Positions 9,799-17,589 of a stretch of DNA of 40,069 nucleotides are shown here, in pieces. Position 1 is the first letter of the stretch. Each line of letters starts with the position of its first letter. The notes under the pieces were generated by a model. That model ran no database searches. It was not told the DNA's origin and worked only from the letters and a program-made list of their open reading frames with translations. The position numbers were made by a program, and so were the translations under genes. This DNA is from Ruminococcus flavefaciens (GTDB lineage Bacteria > Bacillota > Clostridia > Oscillospirales > Ruminococcaceae), in contig DFJW01000038.1 in the NCBI GenBank assembly GCA_002373775.1, positions 1 to 40,069 of the forward strand, written 5' to 3'.

Positions 9799-11334
9799 TT
9801 ACACGAAAAGCATGTTTACGCCGTGTTCCTTGGCGTAGCGTTCAGCTTTCTTGCGGTTGACCTGTTTCAGCACGCGGACAGTCTGCTTGTGACCTTTTTT
9901 GATCTCTTCCATGCTTATGTCCTTGCTGTCAAATTCAGATATCTTGACATCTATCAGGTTCTCGCAGCCGTTGAATGCGTCTTCCTTGATGTCCTTGGTC
10001 TGATAGCTTATTTTGACAGTGCTGAGGTTCTGGCAGCCATAGAATGCCCAGTTTCCGATAGACTTCACAGTGGGCGGAATGGTTATCGTATCAAGTGAAC
10101 GGCACCATGAGAACGCGCTCTCACCGATGCTCTGGACGCTGTCGGAGATGACCACTTTTTTCAGGCTGTAGCACTCGGTGAATGCTGAGCTGCCGATCGC
10201 TTCGACTGCACCGGATATAACGATCCTTCGCAGCTTCTTACATGAGAAGAAGCAGAGGTCATTGATGCGCTGGAGGTATGCCGGGAGCACCACATTTTCA
10301 AGGGAATTGCAGCGTCCGAAAGCGCCCTTGCCGATCCTTTTAAGTGATTCCGGGAAGCTGATATTCTTCAGCTTCAGGCATTTAAGGAACGCATTCTCAC
10401 CAATGGATTCAAGTCCGTTGGGGAGAACGATCTCTTCAAGTGCAAAGCAGTGACAGAAAGCGAATTTGTCGATCGTCCTGACGCTTTCCGGAAGTATGAT
10501 CTTCTTGAGTGTCTCATTGCCTCTGAAAGCGTATTTGCCGATAGTAGTTACAGTATCCGGAACAGCTATGGCTTCGGTAGTTCCTATGTATTTAACGAGG
10601 GTTCCGGTCTTCTGGTTTATAGCCATATTGTTGATATCGTCGATGATGATATTCTCTTCATCCTCAAGTTCACCGAAGTCCTCTTTTGTGAGATGCTTTT
10701 TAGCAGGTTTGTCTGACGTTTTGGCGGCTTCTTTTTTCTTCTCGGGAACCTTTTCCACCGGCTTAACGGATTCAGCTTTCTTCTCGGGAACCTTCTCCAC
10801 CGGCTTAACGGGTTCAGCTTTCTTCTCGGGAGCCTTTTCCGCCGGCTTAACGGGTTCAGCCTTTTTCTCGGGAGCCTTTTCCGCCGGCTTAACGGGTTCA
10901 GCCTTCTTTTCGGGAGCCTTTTCCGCCGGCTTAACGGGTTCAGCCTTTTTCTCGGGAACCGTCTCTGCCGGCTTAACGGGTTCAGCCTTCTTTTCGTGAG
11001 CCTTTTCCGCCGGCTTAACGGGTTCAGCCTTCTTTTCGGGAGCCTTTTCCGCCGGCTTAACGGGTTCAGCCTTTTTCTCGGGAACCTTCTCCGCCGGCTT
11101 AACAGGCTCAGTTTCCTTTTCCGGAACTGCTTCAGCCGGTACAGTCTGCCCGGCATCTTTTATCTCAGCGTCCTTCTGCTTTGCAGCACGGACCTTCAGG
11201 CGGACGGGCTTTACCTTTTTATTGCCGCTGTGCTTTTCAGGTGCGTTCCTGCTCTTTATCCTTTCGCAAACAGGACAGTCACTGTATTTATCAGCATCAT
11301 AACTATGGCCATAAGGGCAATTAATAATATCCAT
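9799..11334 (-). CDS. Zinc-ribbon / PEKKAEPVKP-repeat / BspA-type leucine-rich repeat protein
   Basis: A 511-residue protein of unknown function with three parts. The N-terminus (residues about 6-25) has a CPYGHSYDADKYSDCPVC zinc-ribbon-like motif, a form I know from cytoplasmic FHA-linked proteins of related bacteria. Residues about 70-209 are ten tandem 14-residue units of the type APEKKAEPVKPAEK, very charged and Pro-rich, probably an extended spacer. Residues about 240-475 are BspA-like LRR_5 repeats (IGKYAFRGNETLKKIILPES-type units, about 23 residues). There is no signal peptide or membrane segment, which is unusual because LRR_5 proteins are often surface exposed. The ATG at 11334 lies 8 nt after GGAG; an in-frame GTG at 11343 overlaps that ribosome site. 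A consensus promoter lies at 11386-11414. Confidence 0.85.
   Translation of the reverse strand: MDIINCPYGHSYDADKYSDCPVCERIKSRNAPEKHSGNKKVKPVRLKVRAAKQKDAEIKDAGQTVPAEAVPEKETEPVKPAEKVPEKKAEPVKPAEKAPEKKAEPVKPAEKAHEKKAEPVKPAETVPEKKAEPVKPAEKAPEKKAEPVKPAEKAPEKKAEPVKPAEKAPEKKAEPVKPVEKVPEKKAESVKPVEKVPEKKKEAAKTSDKPAKKHLTKEDFGELEDEENIIIDDINNMAINQKTGTLVKYIGTTEAIAVPDTVTTIGKYAFRGNETLKKIILPESVRTIDKFAFCHCFALEEIVLPNGLESIGENAFLKCLKLKNISFPESLKRIGKGAFGRCNSLENVVLPAYLQRINDLCFFSCKKLRRIVISGAVEAIGSSAFTECYSLKKVVISDSVQSIGESAFSWCRSLDTITIPPTVKSIGNWAFYGCQNLSTVKISYQTKDIKEDAFNGCENLIDVKISEFDSKDISMEEIKKGHKQTVRVLKQVNRKKAERYAKEHGVNMLFV
10708..11127 (-). repeat. Ten in-frame 42-bp tandem repeats inside the LRR-protein gene
   Basis: The DNA repeats every 42 bp and encodes the 14-residue unit (A/V)PEKKAEPVKPAEK; the first and the last two units are more diverged. 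Middle copies are nearly identical at DNA level (CCGGCTTAACGGGTTCAGCC recurs), implying recent expansion or homogenisation. Confidence 0.93.
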
Positions 11335-11385
11335 ATATTTCACTCCAACAAATGCTTAGAATTTGAGATTTTTTTCGATCACTAT

Positions 11386-11414
11386 ATTATAGCATATTTT
11401 TCATAAAAAATCAA
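11386..11414 (-). promoter_or_regulatory. Sigma-A promoter of the LRR-protein gene
   Basis: Minus strand -35 TTGATT (11409-11414), 17-bp spacer, -10 TATAAT (11386-11391), about 52 nt before the start codon. Confidence 0.8.
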
Positions 11415-11617
11415 TAAAGCAAATGGCTGAGCAGCGATTTTTGTAAAAAACGCACAACGATAACTCAACTCTCACAGTCAATTCCCAGCCGAAGCAGTCG
11501 GAGATTTGTGTAATTTTCACAATTTATAATTTAACATCAGCAGTCTGACGACGAATTATCAAGCGGCTTGTCAATAACGATGATTTATACTTGGTATATA
11601 AAATTACATATGTCATT
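11415..11617. other. Intergenic region with no recognisable gene
   Basis: AT-rich sequence between the LRR-protein promoter and the 3' end of lipoprotein 2. I see only a short CCGA/TCGG hairpin (11491-11503) and an AT-rich imperfect palindrome near 11586-11603; no clear T-tailed terminator for the lipoprotein 2 transcript could be found. Confidence 0.5.
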
Positions 11618-13888
11618 TCAAAGCTGCTCGCTCAGGTATATTTCTGCCCTGCTCTGTATCATGTCCGCACACTCTTCCGCCGTTATCTCTCCGGCAAGGA
11701 AACGCCCGTATTCATCTCTGACTATCTCATCTAATGAAGGATACTTTATCCGAAGCCTTTTGCAATTCATTACAAAGTCGCGGAAGTGATCCACAGTCTC
11801 GCTGTCCATTGCACCGGTCGGACAGCCGTAGATGTTCATTATCGTGCCGTCTTCGAGCATAGCTGTCGGAGCTTCTGAAAGCTCCTTGTCGAAACTGAGA
11901 ATGTACTCAAAGGCGTCCTTCCTCGGAGAGAGCCGCTCTGAAAACATATGCTCATCGGCTGACAATGTCTGCTGCTCAAAACTCATGATAAAGTTCAGGT
12001 ATTCCCACGCACCTTCCTGACAATTTCCGTTGTTCAGTACCGAATAAGTAATGTCGCTGCATATCAGTCCTTTTCCGTCAGATGACGGAGGACTGACTAT
12101 AGTTATTCCGTTTTCGTCCATTCCGAGGTCAGAGGTCAACTGTGAAAGAGCCGACAGCGATCCGAAGCTGTGGCCGGATTCAAGGAGAGCGGTATTATTG
12201 CGCAGCATATCGTTATTCTCTTTATAGAATATCTCAATTTCCTGCTCACTGTTGTCCGCATAGAATTCCTCCCAGTCCATTTGGGGCAGTGTTCTTATGC
12301 TCACGCTTTCATTCAGTACCTGCACGAATTCATCGCTGTCAAAACGGCATGTCCCGCTGTTCACATCTATCCATGCGCCGAGGTCCATAGTGCAGAGCAT
12401 ATCGAATATATCCTGCGGCCCTTCGAATGTCCACTGATTGCCAAGGTACATATCCTCCGGCATATTTTCTGCGGCAGCGAAGAACGCACTGTAATCCCAG
12501 AAACTCTTGTCACGGCTTATGATATCCCGGTCTGCGATATAGGCTGATACAGTGAATGAAGGGCATATACCGTAGAGTCCGCCCTTGTATGTATAAGCTT
12601 CCGCTACGTTTTCAAGCAGGTCATCCGGAGAAAATCCGCCGTACTCATCGTGGAGTTCACCGATATCCGCAAATGCGCCGAGGTTCGCGTATCTGTACAT
12701 AGATGCGGTATTTCCGTACATATACATATCCGGAGGATCACCGGATAGCACATCCAGTTTCAGCTGTTCATCCTCTTCGTCGTATGCTCTGACTTCTATC
12801 CTGTAATCATCGCTGAAACGGTTGAACACAACAGCGTCATCCGGGAGATCATTTCCGTTGCCGCCTGATATACCGAGAATAACAGGCTCTTTATCCTCAA
12901 CATAGCCCTCCGGACGTACAGTGAGCAATGAGAGATATCTTCTGCCGGTCTGTTCACATCCCATGCACATGAATCTTCCTGTGCCGGCAGGAGCGACTCC
13001 TGTTATCTCTGAGCCTATTATGCCGGAACTTCCGAAATCTGCAACGAGCACAGTTTCGTTCTCTGCGGTGATACCGAAAATGCCTTCACCCATGACCGCA
13101 TAGAAAGCGAATCCGTCTGTCCCGGGGAAAATACCGCCGGTGATGCTTTTGTATTTTCCGTATTCCGTCATATCAGCAGGTTCCTGAAGGGTATCTCCGG
13201 ACAGATAGCCATAGCTTTCGCGGTCTGATATCACAACTCCGCCTTCTGAGTCGCGGGATATTATAATCATCTCACTGTTATCAGCAGCATCAGTCACTTC
13301 GCCCTGATCGGAGATGAGCATTCTGGTATTATTTGACGCTATGATGAAACTGCTGCTGCACTTTGCAAAAGTCTGCACGAAGTCCTCTCCGTACTTAAAG
13401 TACTTTTCAATACCTGAGATCTCAACTGCGGAAAGCTCCCTGCCGTCACTGTCAAAATTGCGTATCTCTGCGCGTATATCAGCGTTCTGTATGAACTCCT
13501 GCGGATCGTCAAAAGCTTCACGGTCTCCGTCTGCAAACAGGATGAGGGCGTATAAGCTGCCGTCTGAGTCTGTAGCAGTGTAAACTGCTTCCGAATCGTT
13601 TACGTCTGTAAGTTCATAACTGCTGACAACGGTGCCGTCTTCGCCGTAACATGCACATTTCAGCTTGTTTTCACTGCTTCTGTAAAAGAGACGGTCACTT
13701 CCGCCGAAATAGTCTATGTCGTAGTATTTTGCAAGATCGTCCGGAAGGCTCAGTCTCTCTTCCTTGTACATTGTCTGCGTGACCGAAGTTCCTTCGGGCG
13801 CTGTCTGCGAACTGAAACTCTCCGGCGAGGAGCAGGAAACTGCTGTGATGAGCGACAGAGCGCATAATGTAGCTGATAGTTTTTTCAT
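11618..13888 (-). CDS. Lipoprotein with propeller-like N-terminal region and solute-binding-like C-terminal domain (paralog 2)
   Basis: A 756-residue predicted lipoprotein; the signal peptide ends LITAVSC with Cys19. It aligns by eye over its whole length with paralog 1 (6241-8490). Shared landmarks are TQTMYKEERLSLP after the lipobox, LLTVRPEGYVE at the domain junction, DVLSGDPPDMYMYG, YRYANLGAFADIGELHDEYGG, FDSDEFVQVLN, EGAWEYLNFI and the end ITAEECADMIQSRAEIYLSEQL-like helix. The N-terminal half is beta-rich with the spacing of propeller blades; the C-terminal half resembles family 1 extracellular solute-binding proteins. AAGGAGG precedes the ATG by 8 nt. It is transcribed opposite to paralogs 1 and 3 and divergently from paralog 3. 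No transporter genes are adjacent and the ligand is unknown. Confidence 0.8.
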   Translation of the reverse strand: MKKLSATLCALSLITAVSCSSPESFSSQTAPEGTSVTQTMYKEERLSLPDDLAKYYDIDYFGGSDRLFYRSSENKLKCACYGEDGTVVSSYELTDVNDSEAVYTATDSDGSLYALILFADGDREAFDDPQEFIQNADIRAEIRNFDSDGRELSAVEISGIEKYFKYGEDFVQTFAKCSSSFIIASNNTRMLISDQGEVTDAADNSEMIIISRDSEGGVVISDRESYGYLSGDTLQEPADMTEYGKYKSITGGIFPGTDGFAFYAVMGEGIFGITAENETVLVADFGSSGIIGSEITGVAPAGTGRFMCMGCEQTGRRYLSLLTVRPEGYVEDKEPVILGISGGNGNDLPDDAVVFNRFSDDYRIEVRAYDEEDEQLKLDVLSGDPPDMYMYGNTASMYRYANLGAFADIGELHDEYGGFSPDDLLENVAEAYTYKGGLYGICPSFTVSAYIADRDIISRDKSFWDYSAFFAAAENMPEDMYLGNQWTFEGPQDIFDMLCTMDLGAWIDVNSGTCRFDSDEFVQVLNESVSIRTLPQMDWEEFYADNSEQEIEIFYKENNDMLRNNTALLESGHSFGSLSALSQLTSDLGMDENGITIVSPPSSDGKGLICSDITYSVLNNGNCQEGAWEYLNFIMSFEQQTLSADEHMFSERLSPRKDAFEYILSFDKELSEAPTAMLEDGTIMNIYGCPTGAMDSETVDHFRDFVMNCKRLRIKYPSLDEIVRDEYGRFLAGEITAEECADMIQSRAEIYLSEQL

Positions 13889-14015
13889 ATCCTATACCTC
13901 CTTCAGATATATGTTTCTGGTAATAGTGATTCTGAGGCGGCAAAAAGACGAAATTATCTGAAAAAAGTACCTGCAAATTTACATTCATGAAAATGCAAAT
14001 TAAATGCAAAAACTA

Positions 14016-14044
14016 TTGACTGATGAGAAATAAAAAACTATACT
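14016..14044 (+). promoter_or_regulatory. Sigma-A promoter of lipoprotein 3
   Basis: -35 TTGACT (14016-14021), 17-bp spacer, -10 TATACT (14039-14044), about 36 nt of leader before the ATG at 14087. I found no equally good promoter for the divergent lipoprotein 2 in the same 198-bp gap. Confidence 0.78.
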
Positions 14045-14086
14045 GAAATCAAGGTACAGGACATGTACCGGAAAGGATGATAGAAA

Positions 14087-16603
14087 ATGAACGGCAGATT
14101 TAACAAGTATTACTTCAGAGCCATGGCATTTGCAGCAGCAGTATGCCTGACATTCAACGGCTGCGGAAGTAAGAGTTCCGGCAGCGGTTCATCTGACGGG
14201 ACAGCATCAGCACAGAACAGCACATCTGACGGAACCGGATCCGTATCAGATGAGACTGCCGGTGGAGAGATCGAAGGCACTGCGGATAAAGCAATAGAGC
14301 TTTCCACTTCGTATAAGCATGAAAGAGTACAGCTGCCTGAGGGCTTGTATTCTCTTTACTCGATCACTCCCACTTCACAGGGAGTATACGCTCGTGCATC
14401 AGTGAAGAAAGAAGATCTCGGAGGAGACTACGATGAACGCATATATATCTTTTCGGATGATCTTACGGAGGCGAAGCTCATAACTCCTGAGTTCCCGGAA
14501 GAGTACAATTCCGCGGACCAATCGCAGTACTGTGCAGTTTTTCTTGAAAACGGCGATATTCTCATGCTGCTCTGCATGGAAGACCACGGCGGTGTCAAGG
14601 AACCGGAAGATCCGGCAAGCCCTGAGGCACAGGCATTTAATTATGAAGAATACCTCCGCAGCTGCAAATACAGCTACAGCCTTGCACGTTTTGATAAGGA
14701 CGGCAATTTGCTGAAAAACACGCCGCTTTCTGGTCTGGAGCCTTATTACAATGAATACGGTTTGCTTTTCGACTCCATGACAGAGTATAACGGCGGCGTC
14801 GTGTTAGGTCTTCAGGATGACACACTGTTGATGATAAAGGAAGACGGTTCATTCGAAGAGTTACTTGCAGCGCCGGAAGGCGACGATATGAGTTACAGCA
14901 GCGGAAGCAATGTATATTTCAAGGATGCCGGCGGCAAGCTGATGATCTCTGAGGAAAAATACGATCCTGAGGACTACAGGATCTACAATGATATCTCTTA
15001 CATTGATGTTGAAAACAAGAAGATAGGAGAACCGTTCATAAAAGGCAATGAAGATATTTCGGAAGCGTACAGCGGCGCAATTTTCAGCAATCCGTTCTGT
15101 ACGGGATTCGGTGACTATCCGCTGTGCTGCTACATGGCTTCCGGTTACTACGGTATCAGACCGGACGGTTCAATGGAACTCATAATCGACTGGGACGATT
15201 CAGACATAAAGGGCGCAGAGGTGGTGCGTCTGAACGACGGTTCATTCATAACAGTGGAAGATAACTGGTCTTCTGACATGCAGCTGCTGCATCTGACTAT
15301 GCGTGACGCAGCTGATCTTGAAAACGTGAAGATAATAACCATGGCTTCATTATACCCGATCAGCGATCCGATCATAAATGAGTTCAACAGCAGCCAGTCT
15401 GAATACCGCATCAAGAAGGTGGACTATTCACAGTATACTTCCGATGATGACCTCAAGGGCGAAGGATCCTATGAACAGCTGAAAAAGGACATAATCGCAG
15501 GAAATGCACCGGATATCATCATCGCCCGGGATCACAAGACTATCCGCGACCTCGGAAAGCAGGGAGCATTTGCGGACCTTTACGATCTTATGGAAAATGA
15601 TCCGGAAGTCAATAAGGATACGCTGATGCCTAATCTTCTTCAGGCAATGGAGAGCGACGGTCACCTTTATTCCATAGCCCCAAGTTTCACTATCGAAACT
15701 CTTGTCACTAAGAAATCGGCTTGCGATAAGGAGAACTGGACTTTAGATGACATGATAGAGCTTTACGACAACGCACCTGCATCCTGTGACAGACTTTACG
15801 ATCGCATCTCCAAGGAAGAGGTGTTCAATATGCTGTTCTACTGCGCGAATGATCTCATCGACTACGACAACGCGGAGTGTCATTTCGATTCCGATGATTT
15901 TGTCAAGATGCTTGAATTCTGCAACCGTTTCGTAGACGTGGTGGACAGACCTGACAAGGCAAATGACGGCTGGGATGCTGTTCAGGATTACTACTCCGAC
16001 ATCTTCTACCTCTGGAGAAATGACCGCGTACTCGTGCAGGTAATGGGACTCGGCGAAGAGAATGACTACGGATATACACGCGATATCGAAGCAGGCGGTC
16101 CGCTTAATTTCGTTGGCTATCCTTCAAATGATGGTCAGGGCGGCAAGATAGTATTGCAGGAAGAGTACGCAATATCGAGTTCATGCCGGTACAAGGAAGG
16201 CGCATGGCAGTTCCTGCGGACGTATCTGACAAAAGAAAACAATAAACTGAATGAAGATCTGGACGGTTCGAGAGATCGTTATTTGTACGGCTATTCTGCA
16301 CGCCGCGATACGTTTGAAGAACAGATGGATCAGACAATGTACTTCATCGACTATATGACAGGCGAAAAGACTGACCACGCCGAGAGCAAGGGAGAGACTT
16401 ATTATGCGCTCTCACAGGATGAGAGAGATCATCTGGAGGAATACATCCTCGGCAGTCACACTCTCAAAGCAGAATTTGATGAGGATATAGCTGCACTCTG
16501 CCTTGATGAAGCTGCTGCGTACTTCGCAGGCGAAAAAACTGCGGAAGAAGCCGCTGAAATGATTCAGGACCGTGCGGAGATCCTTGTCAGCGAACGGGCA
16601 TGA
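14087..16603 (+). CDS. Lipoprotein with solute-binding-like C-terminal domain (paralog 3, larger)
   Basis: An 838-residue predicted lipoprotein; the signal peptide ends in LTFNGC with Cys26, followed by a Ser/Gly/Asp-rich tether (about 27-65). It is the most diverged of the three family members here: YKHERVQLPEGL follows the tether, then a beta-rich region, then a solute-binding-like half with DIIAGNAPDIIIA, GKQGAFADLYDLM, HLYSIAPSFTIETLV, FDSDDFVKMLEFCN and EGAWQFLRTYL. It ends TAEEAAEMIQDRAEILVSERA, nearly the same C-terminal helix as in paralogs 1 and 2. AAAGGATG precedes the ATG. It has its own promoter and a strong terminator. The family resemblance is to sugar-type solute-binding proteins, but with no permease beside it the substrate and role are not known. 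Confidence 0.8.
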   Translation: MNGRFNKYYFRAMAFAAAVCLTFNGCGSKSSGSGSSDGTASAQNSTSDGTGSVSDETAGGEIEGTADKAIELSTSYKHERVQLPEGLYSLYSITPTSQGVYARASVKKEDLGGDYDERIYIFSDDLTEAKLITPEFPEEYNSADQSQYCAVFLENGDILMLLCMEDHGGVKEPEDPASPEAQAFNYEEYLRSCKYSYSLARFDKDGNLLKNTPLSGLEPYYNEYGLLFDSMTEYNGGVVLGLQDDTLLMIKEDGSFEELLAAPEGDDMSYSSGSNVYFKDAGGKLMISEEKYDPEDYRIYNDISYIDVENKKIGEPFIKGNEDISEAYSGAIFSNPFCTGFGDYPLCCYMASGYYGIRPDGSMELIIDWDDSDIKGAEVVRLNDGSFITVEDNWSSDMQLLHLTMRDAADLENVKIITMASLYPISDPIINEFNSSQSEYRIKKVDYSQYTSDDDLKGEGSYEQLKKDIIAGNAPDIIIARDHKTIRDLGKQGAFADLYDLMENDPEVNKDTLMPNLLQAMESDGHLYSIAPSFTIETLVTKKSACDKENWTLDDMIELYDNAPASCDRLYDRISKEEVFNMLFYCANDLIDYDNAECHFDSDDFVKMLEFCNRFVDVVDRPDKANDGWDAVQDYYSDIFYLWRNDRVLVQVMGLGEENDYGYTRDIEAGGPLNFVGYPSNDGQGGKIVLQEEYAISSSCRYKEGAWQFLRTYLTKENNKLNEDLDGSRDRYLYGYSARRDTFEEQMDQTMYFIDYMTGEKTDHAESKGETYYALSQDERDHLEEYILGSHTLKAEFDEDIAALCLDEAAAYFAGEKTAEEAAEMIQDRAEILVSERA

Positions 16604-16636
16604 CAGGATTTGGCATGTAAATGAAGAAGCAATAAG

Positions 16637-16674
16637 AATAGTGGCTTGCCGGTAACAGCAAGCCACTATTTTGC
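16637..16674. terminator. Bidirectional terminator between lipoprotein 3 and the XRE gene
   Basis: A perfect 13-bp stem, AATAGTGGCTTGC (16637-16649) and GCAAGCCACTATT (16658-16670), followed by TTG on the plus strand and CTTATTG on the minus strand. It overlaps the last codons of the convergent XRE gene. Confidence 0.9.
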
Positions 16675-16887
16675 GTATGGGGTACGGTTATTGGTCCTTC
16701 CGAGGATATAATCGGTCGAAACGCTGTAGAAATCTGCAAGAGTTACAAGATGACGTACAGGCAACTCACGCTCACCTGTCTCATATCGCGAATACTGCGG
16801 CTGAGTTGTATGGAGAAGTGCAGCAATGTCAGATTGTTGAAGATCACGGTCTTCACGCAGGTCTCTAAGTCGTTGTAAATAATACAC
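16666..16887 (-). CDS. Small XRE-family helix-turn-helix regulator
   Basis: A 73-residue protein that is almost only a Cro/C1-type HTH: LRDLREDRDLQQSDIAALL, then the recognition-helix region TTQPQYSRYETGERELPVRHLVTLADFYSVSTDYILG. The start is GTG at 16887, preceded by AGGAGG with a 7-nt gap. It is divergent from the zinc-ribbon membrane protein gene. The palindrome at 16955-16974, inside that gene's promoter, is its likely operator. Proteins of this size often act as autonomous repressors of one neighbouring transcript. The last codons overlap the shared terminator with lipoprotein 3. The HTH call is secure; the target is inference from arrangement. Confidence 0.88.
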   Translation of the reverse strand: MYYLQRLRDLREDRDLQQSDIAALLHTTQPQYSRYETGERELPVRHLVTLADFYSVSTDYILGRTNNRTPYAK

Positions 16888-16948
16888 AAAACACCCTCCT
16901 ACGAATTATCATTCCAAACAAATATTATCACACTTTTGATGCTATACC

Positions 16949-16977
16949 TTGACAATATATCCAAACGGATATATAAT
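16949..16977 (+). promoter_or_regulatory. Sigma-A promoter of the zinc-ribbon membrane protein gene
   Basis: -35 TTGACA (16949-16954), 17-bp spacer, -10 TATAAT (16972-16977). Nearly the entire spacer is occupied by the palindrome at 16955-16974, so binding there should block RNA polymerase. Confidence 0.87.
16955..16974. promoter_or_regulatory. Palindromic operator candidate for the XRE regulator
   Basis: Perfect 8-bp arms, ATATATCC (16955-16962) and GGATATAT (16967-16974), around AAAC. It fills the -35/-10 spacer of the divergent promoter and lies about 67 bp upstream of the XRE start. Symmetric sites of this form are typical for dimeric XRE repressors; binding by this protein is inference. 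Confidence 0.72.
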
Positions 16978-17009
16978 ATTTATTGAAAGCTGGTGAGTCA
17001 GGAAAAAAT

Positions 17010-17558
17010 ATGAGAAATATATTAGTAAGGTGTTATCTTAAATTCAAGTCTGTTTGGGGAAAATTTGATAGAACAACCGATGTTATCTTGGGAGGAATGA
17101 AAATGGCAGTAGGTATAGTGGCCTTATTTATAGAATTCTTAATTAGAGAGGCATTCAAACGTCATTATCCGGAATTAAAAGACTATAACAACATTGAAAA
17201 ATATCTGAAAGCTGTTGATAGCTGGGAGAGCATCATATCATGGATGAACGTCATAATGATCGCTACAGCTGTCCTGACATTGATTTATTTAATATCAAAT
17301 CTAAGCAAGAAAAACAATAAAAAAACTGAACAGGTCGTATGCCTGACATGCGGAGCATTGGTCGATAAAAGGAGCAACTTCTGTCCAGTATGTGCAAACG
17401 CCATTCGCAAACAGCTCAGACCGAGTGCAGAAATGTACTATGATGATAGTTTTTGCATTAGATGTGGGAGCGTATTGAATGACGGAGCTAAATTCTGTAA
17501 AAGATGCGGTGAACCCGTTAATAATACAAATACAGCAGATCCGGAAGAGCGCCAATAA
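17010..17558 (+). CDS. Membrane protein with two C-terminal zinc ribbons
   Basis: A 182-residue protein of unknown function. It has two hydrophobic segments (about MKMAVGIVALFIEFLI and MNVIMIATAVLTLIYLI) separated by a charged loop, then a basic stretch and two zinc-ribbon motifs: CLTCG...FCPVC and CIRCG...FCKRCG. These suggest a small inner-membrane protein with a cytoplasmic metal-binding tail. The ATG at 17010 is preceded by AGGA; an in-frame TTG at 16983 is rejected because the transcript should begin near 16984. The gene is probably repressed by the divergent XRE protein through the palindrome in its promoter. Its stop codon lies in the loop of its own terminator. Confidence 0.8.
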   Translation: MRNILVRCYLKFKSVWGKFDRTTDVILGGMKMAVGIVALFIEFLIREAFKRHYPELKDYNNIEKYLKAVDSWESIISWMNVIMIATAVLTLIYLISNLSKKNNKKTEQVVCLTCGALVDKRSNFCPVCANAIRKQLRPSAEMYYDDSFCIRCGSVLNDGAKFCKRCGEPVNNTNTADPEERQ

Positions 17559-17577
17559 AAAGGCGCTCTTTTATATT
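17545..17577 (+). terminator. Terminator overlapping the end of the zinc-ribbon gene
   Basis: Stem AAGAGCGCC (17545-17553) and GGCGCTCTT (17562-17570), then TTATATT. The TAA stop (17556-17558) lies in the loop. Confidence 0.9.
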
Positions 17578-17589
17578 AGAGGCAGCATG

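Noticed and set aside
10466..10999. Repetitive 177-residue frame on the plus strand (SAFFSGAFSAGLTG units)
   Set aside because: It is the antisense reading of the 42-bp tandem repeats in the LRR-protein gene; no ribosome site or sensible domain.
10708..11127. CRISPR-like direct repeats
   Set aside because: The units are contiguous with no unique spacers, and they are in-frame protein repeats.
11415..11617. Possible small RNA or gene in the gap beside lipoprotein 2
   Set aside because: A short frame at 11568-11789 mostly overlaps lipoprotein 2 in antisense; no promoter-terminator pair was seen.
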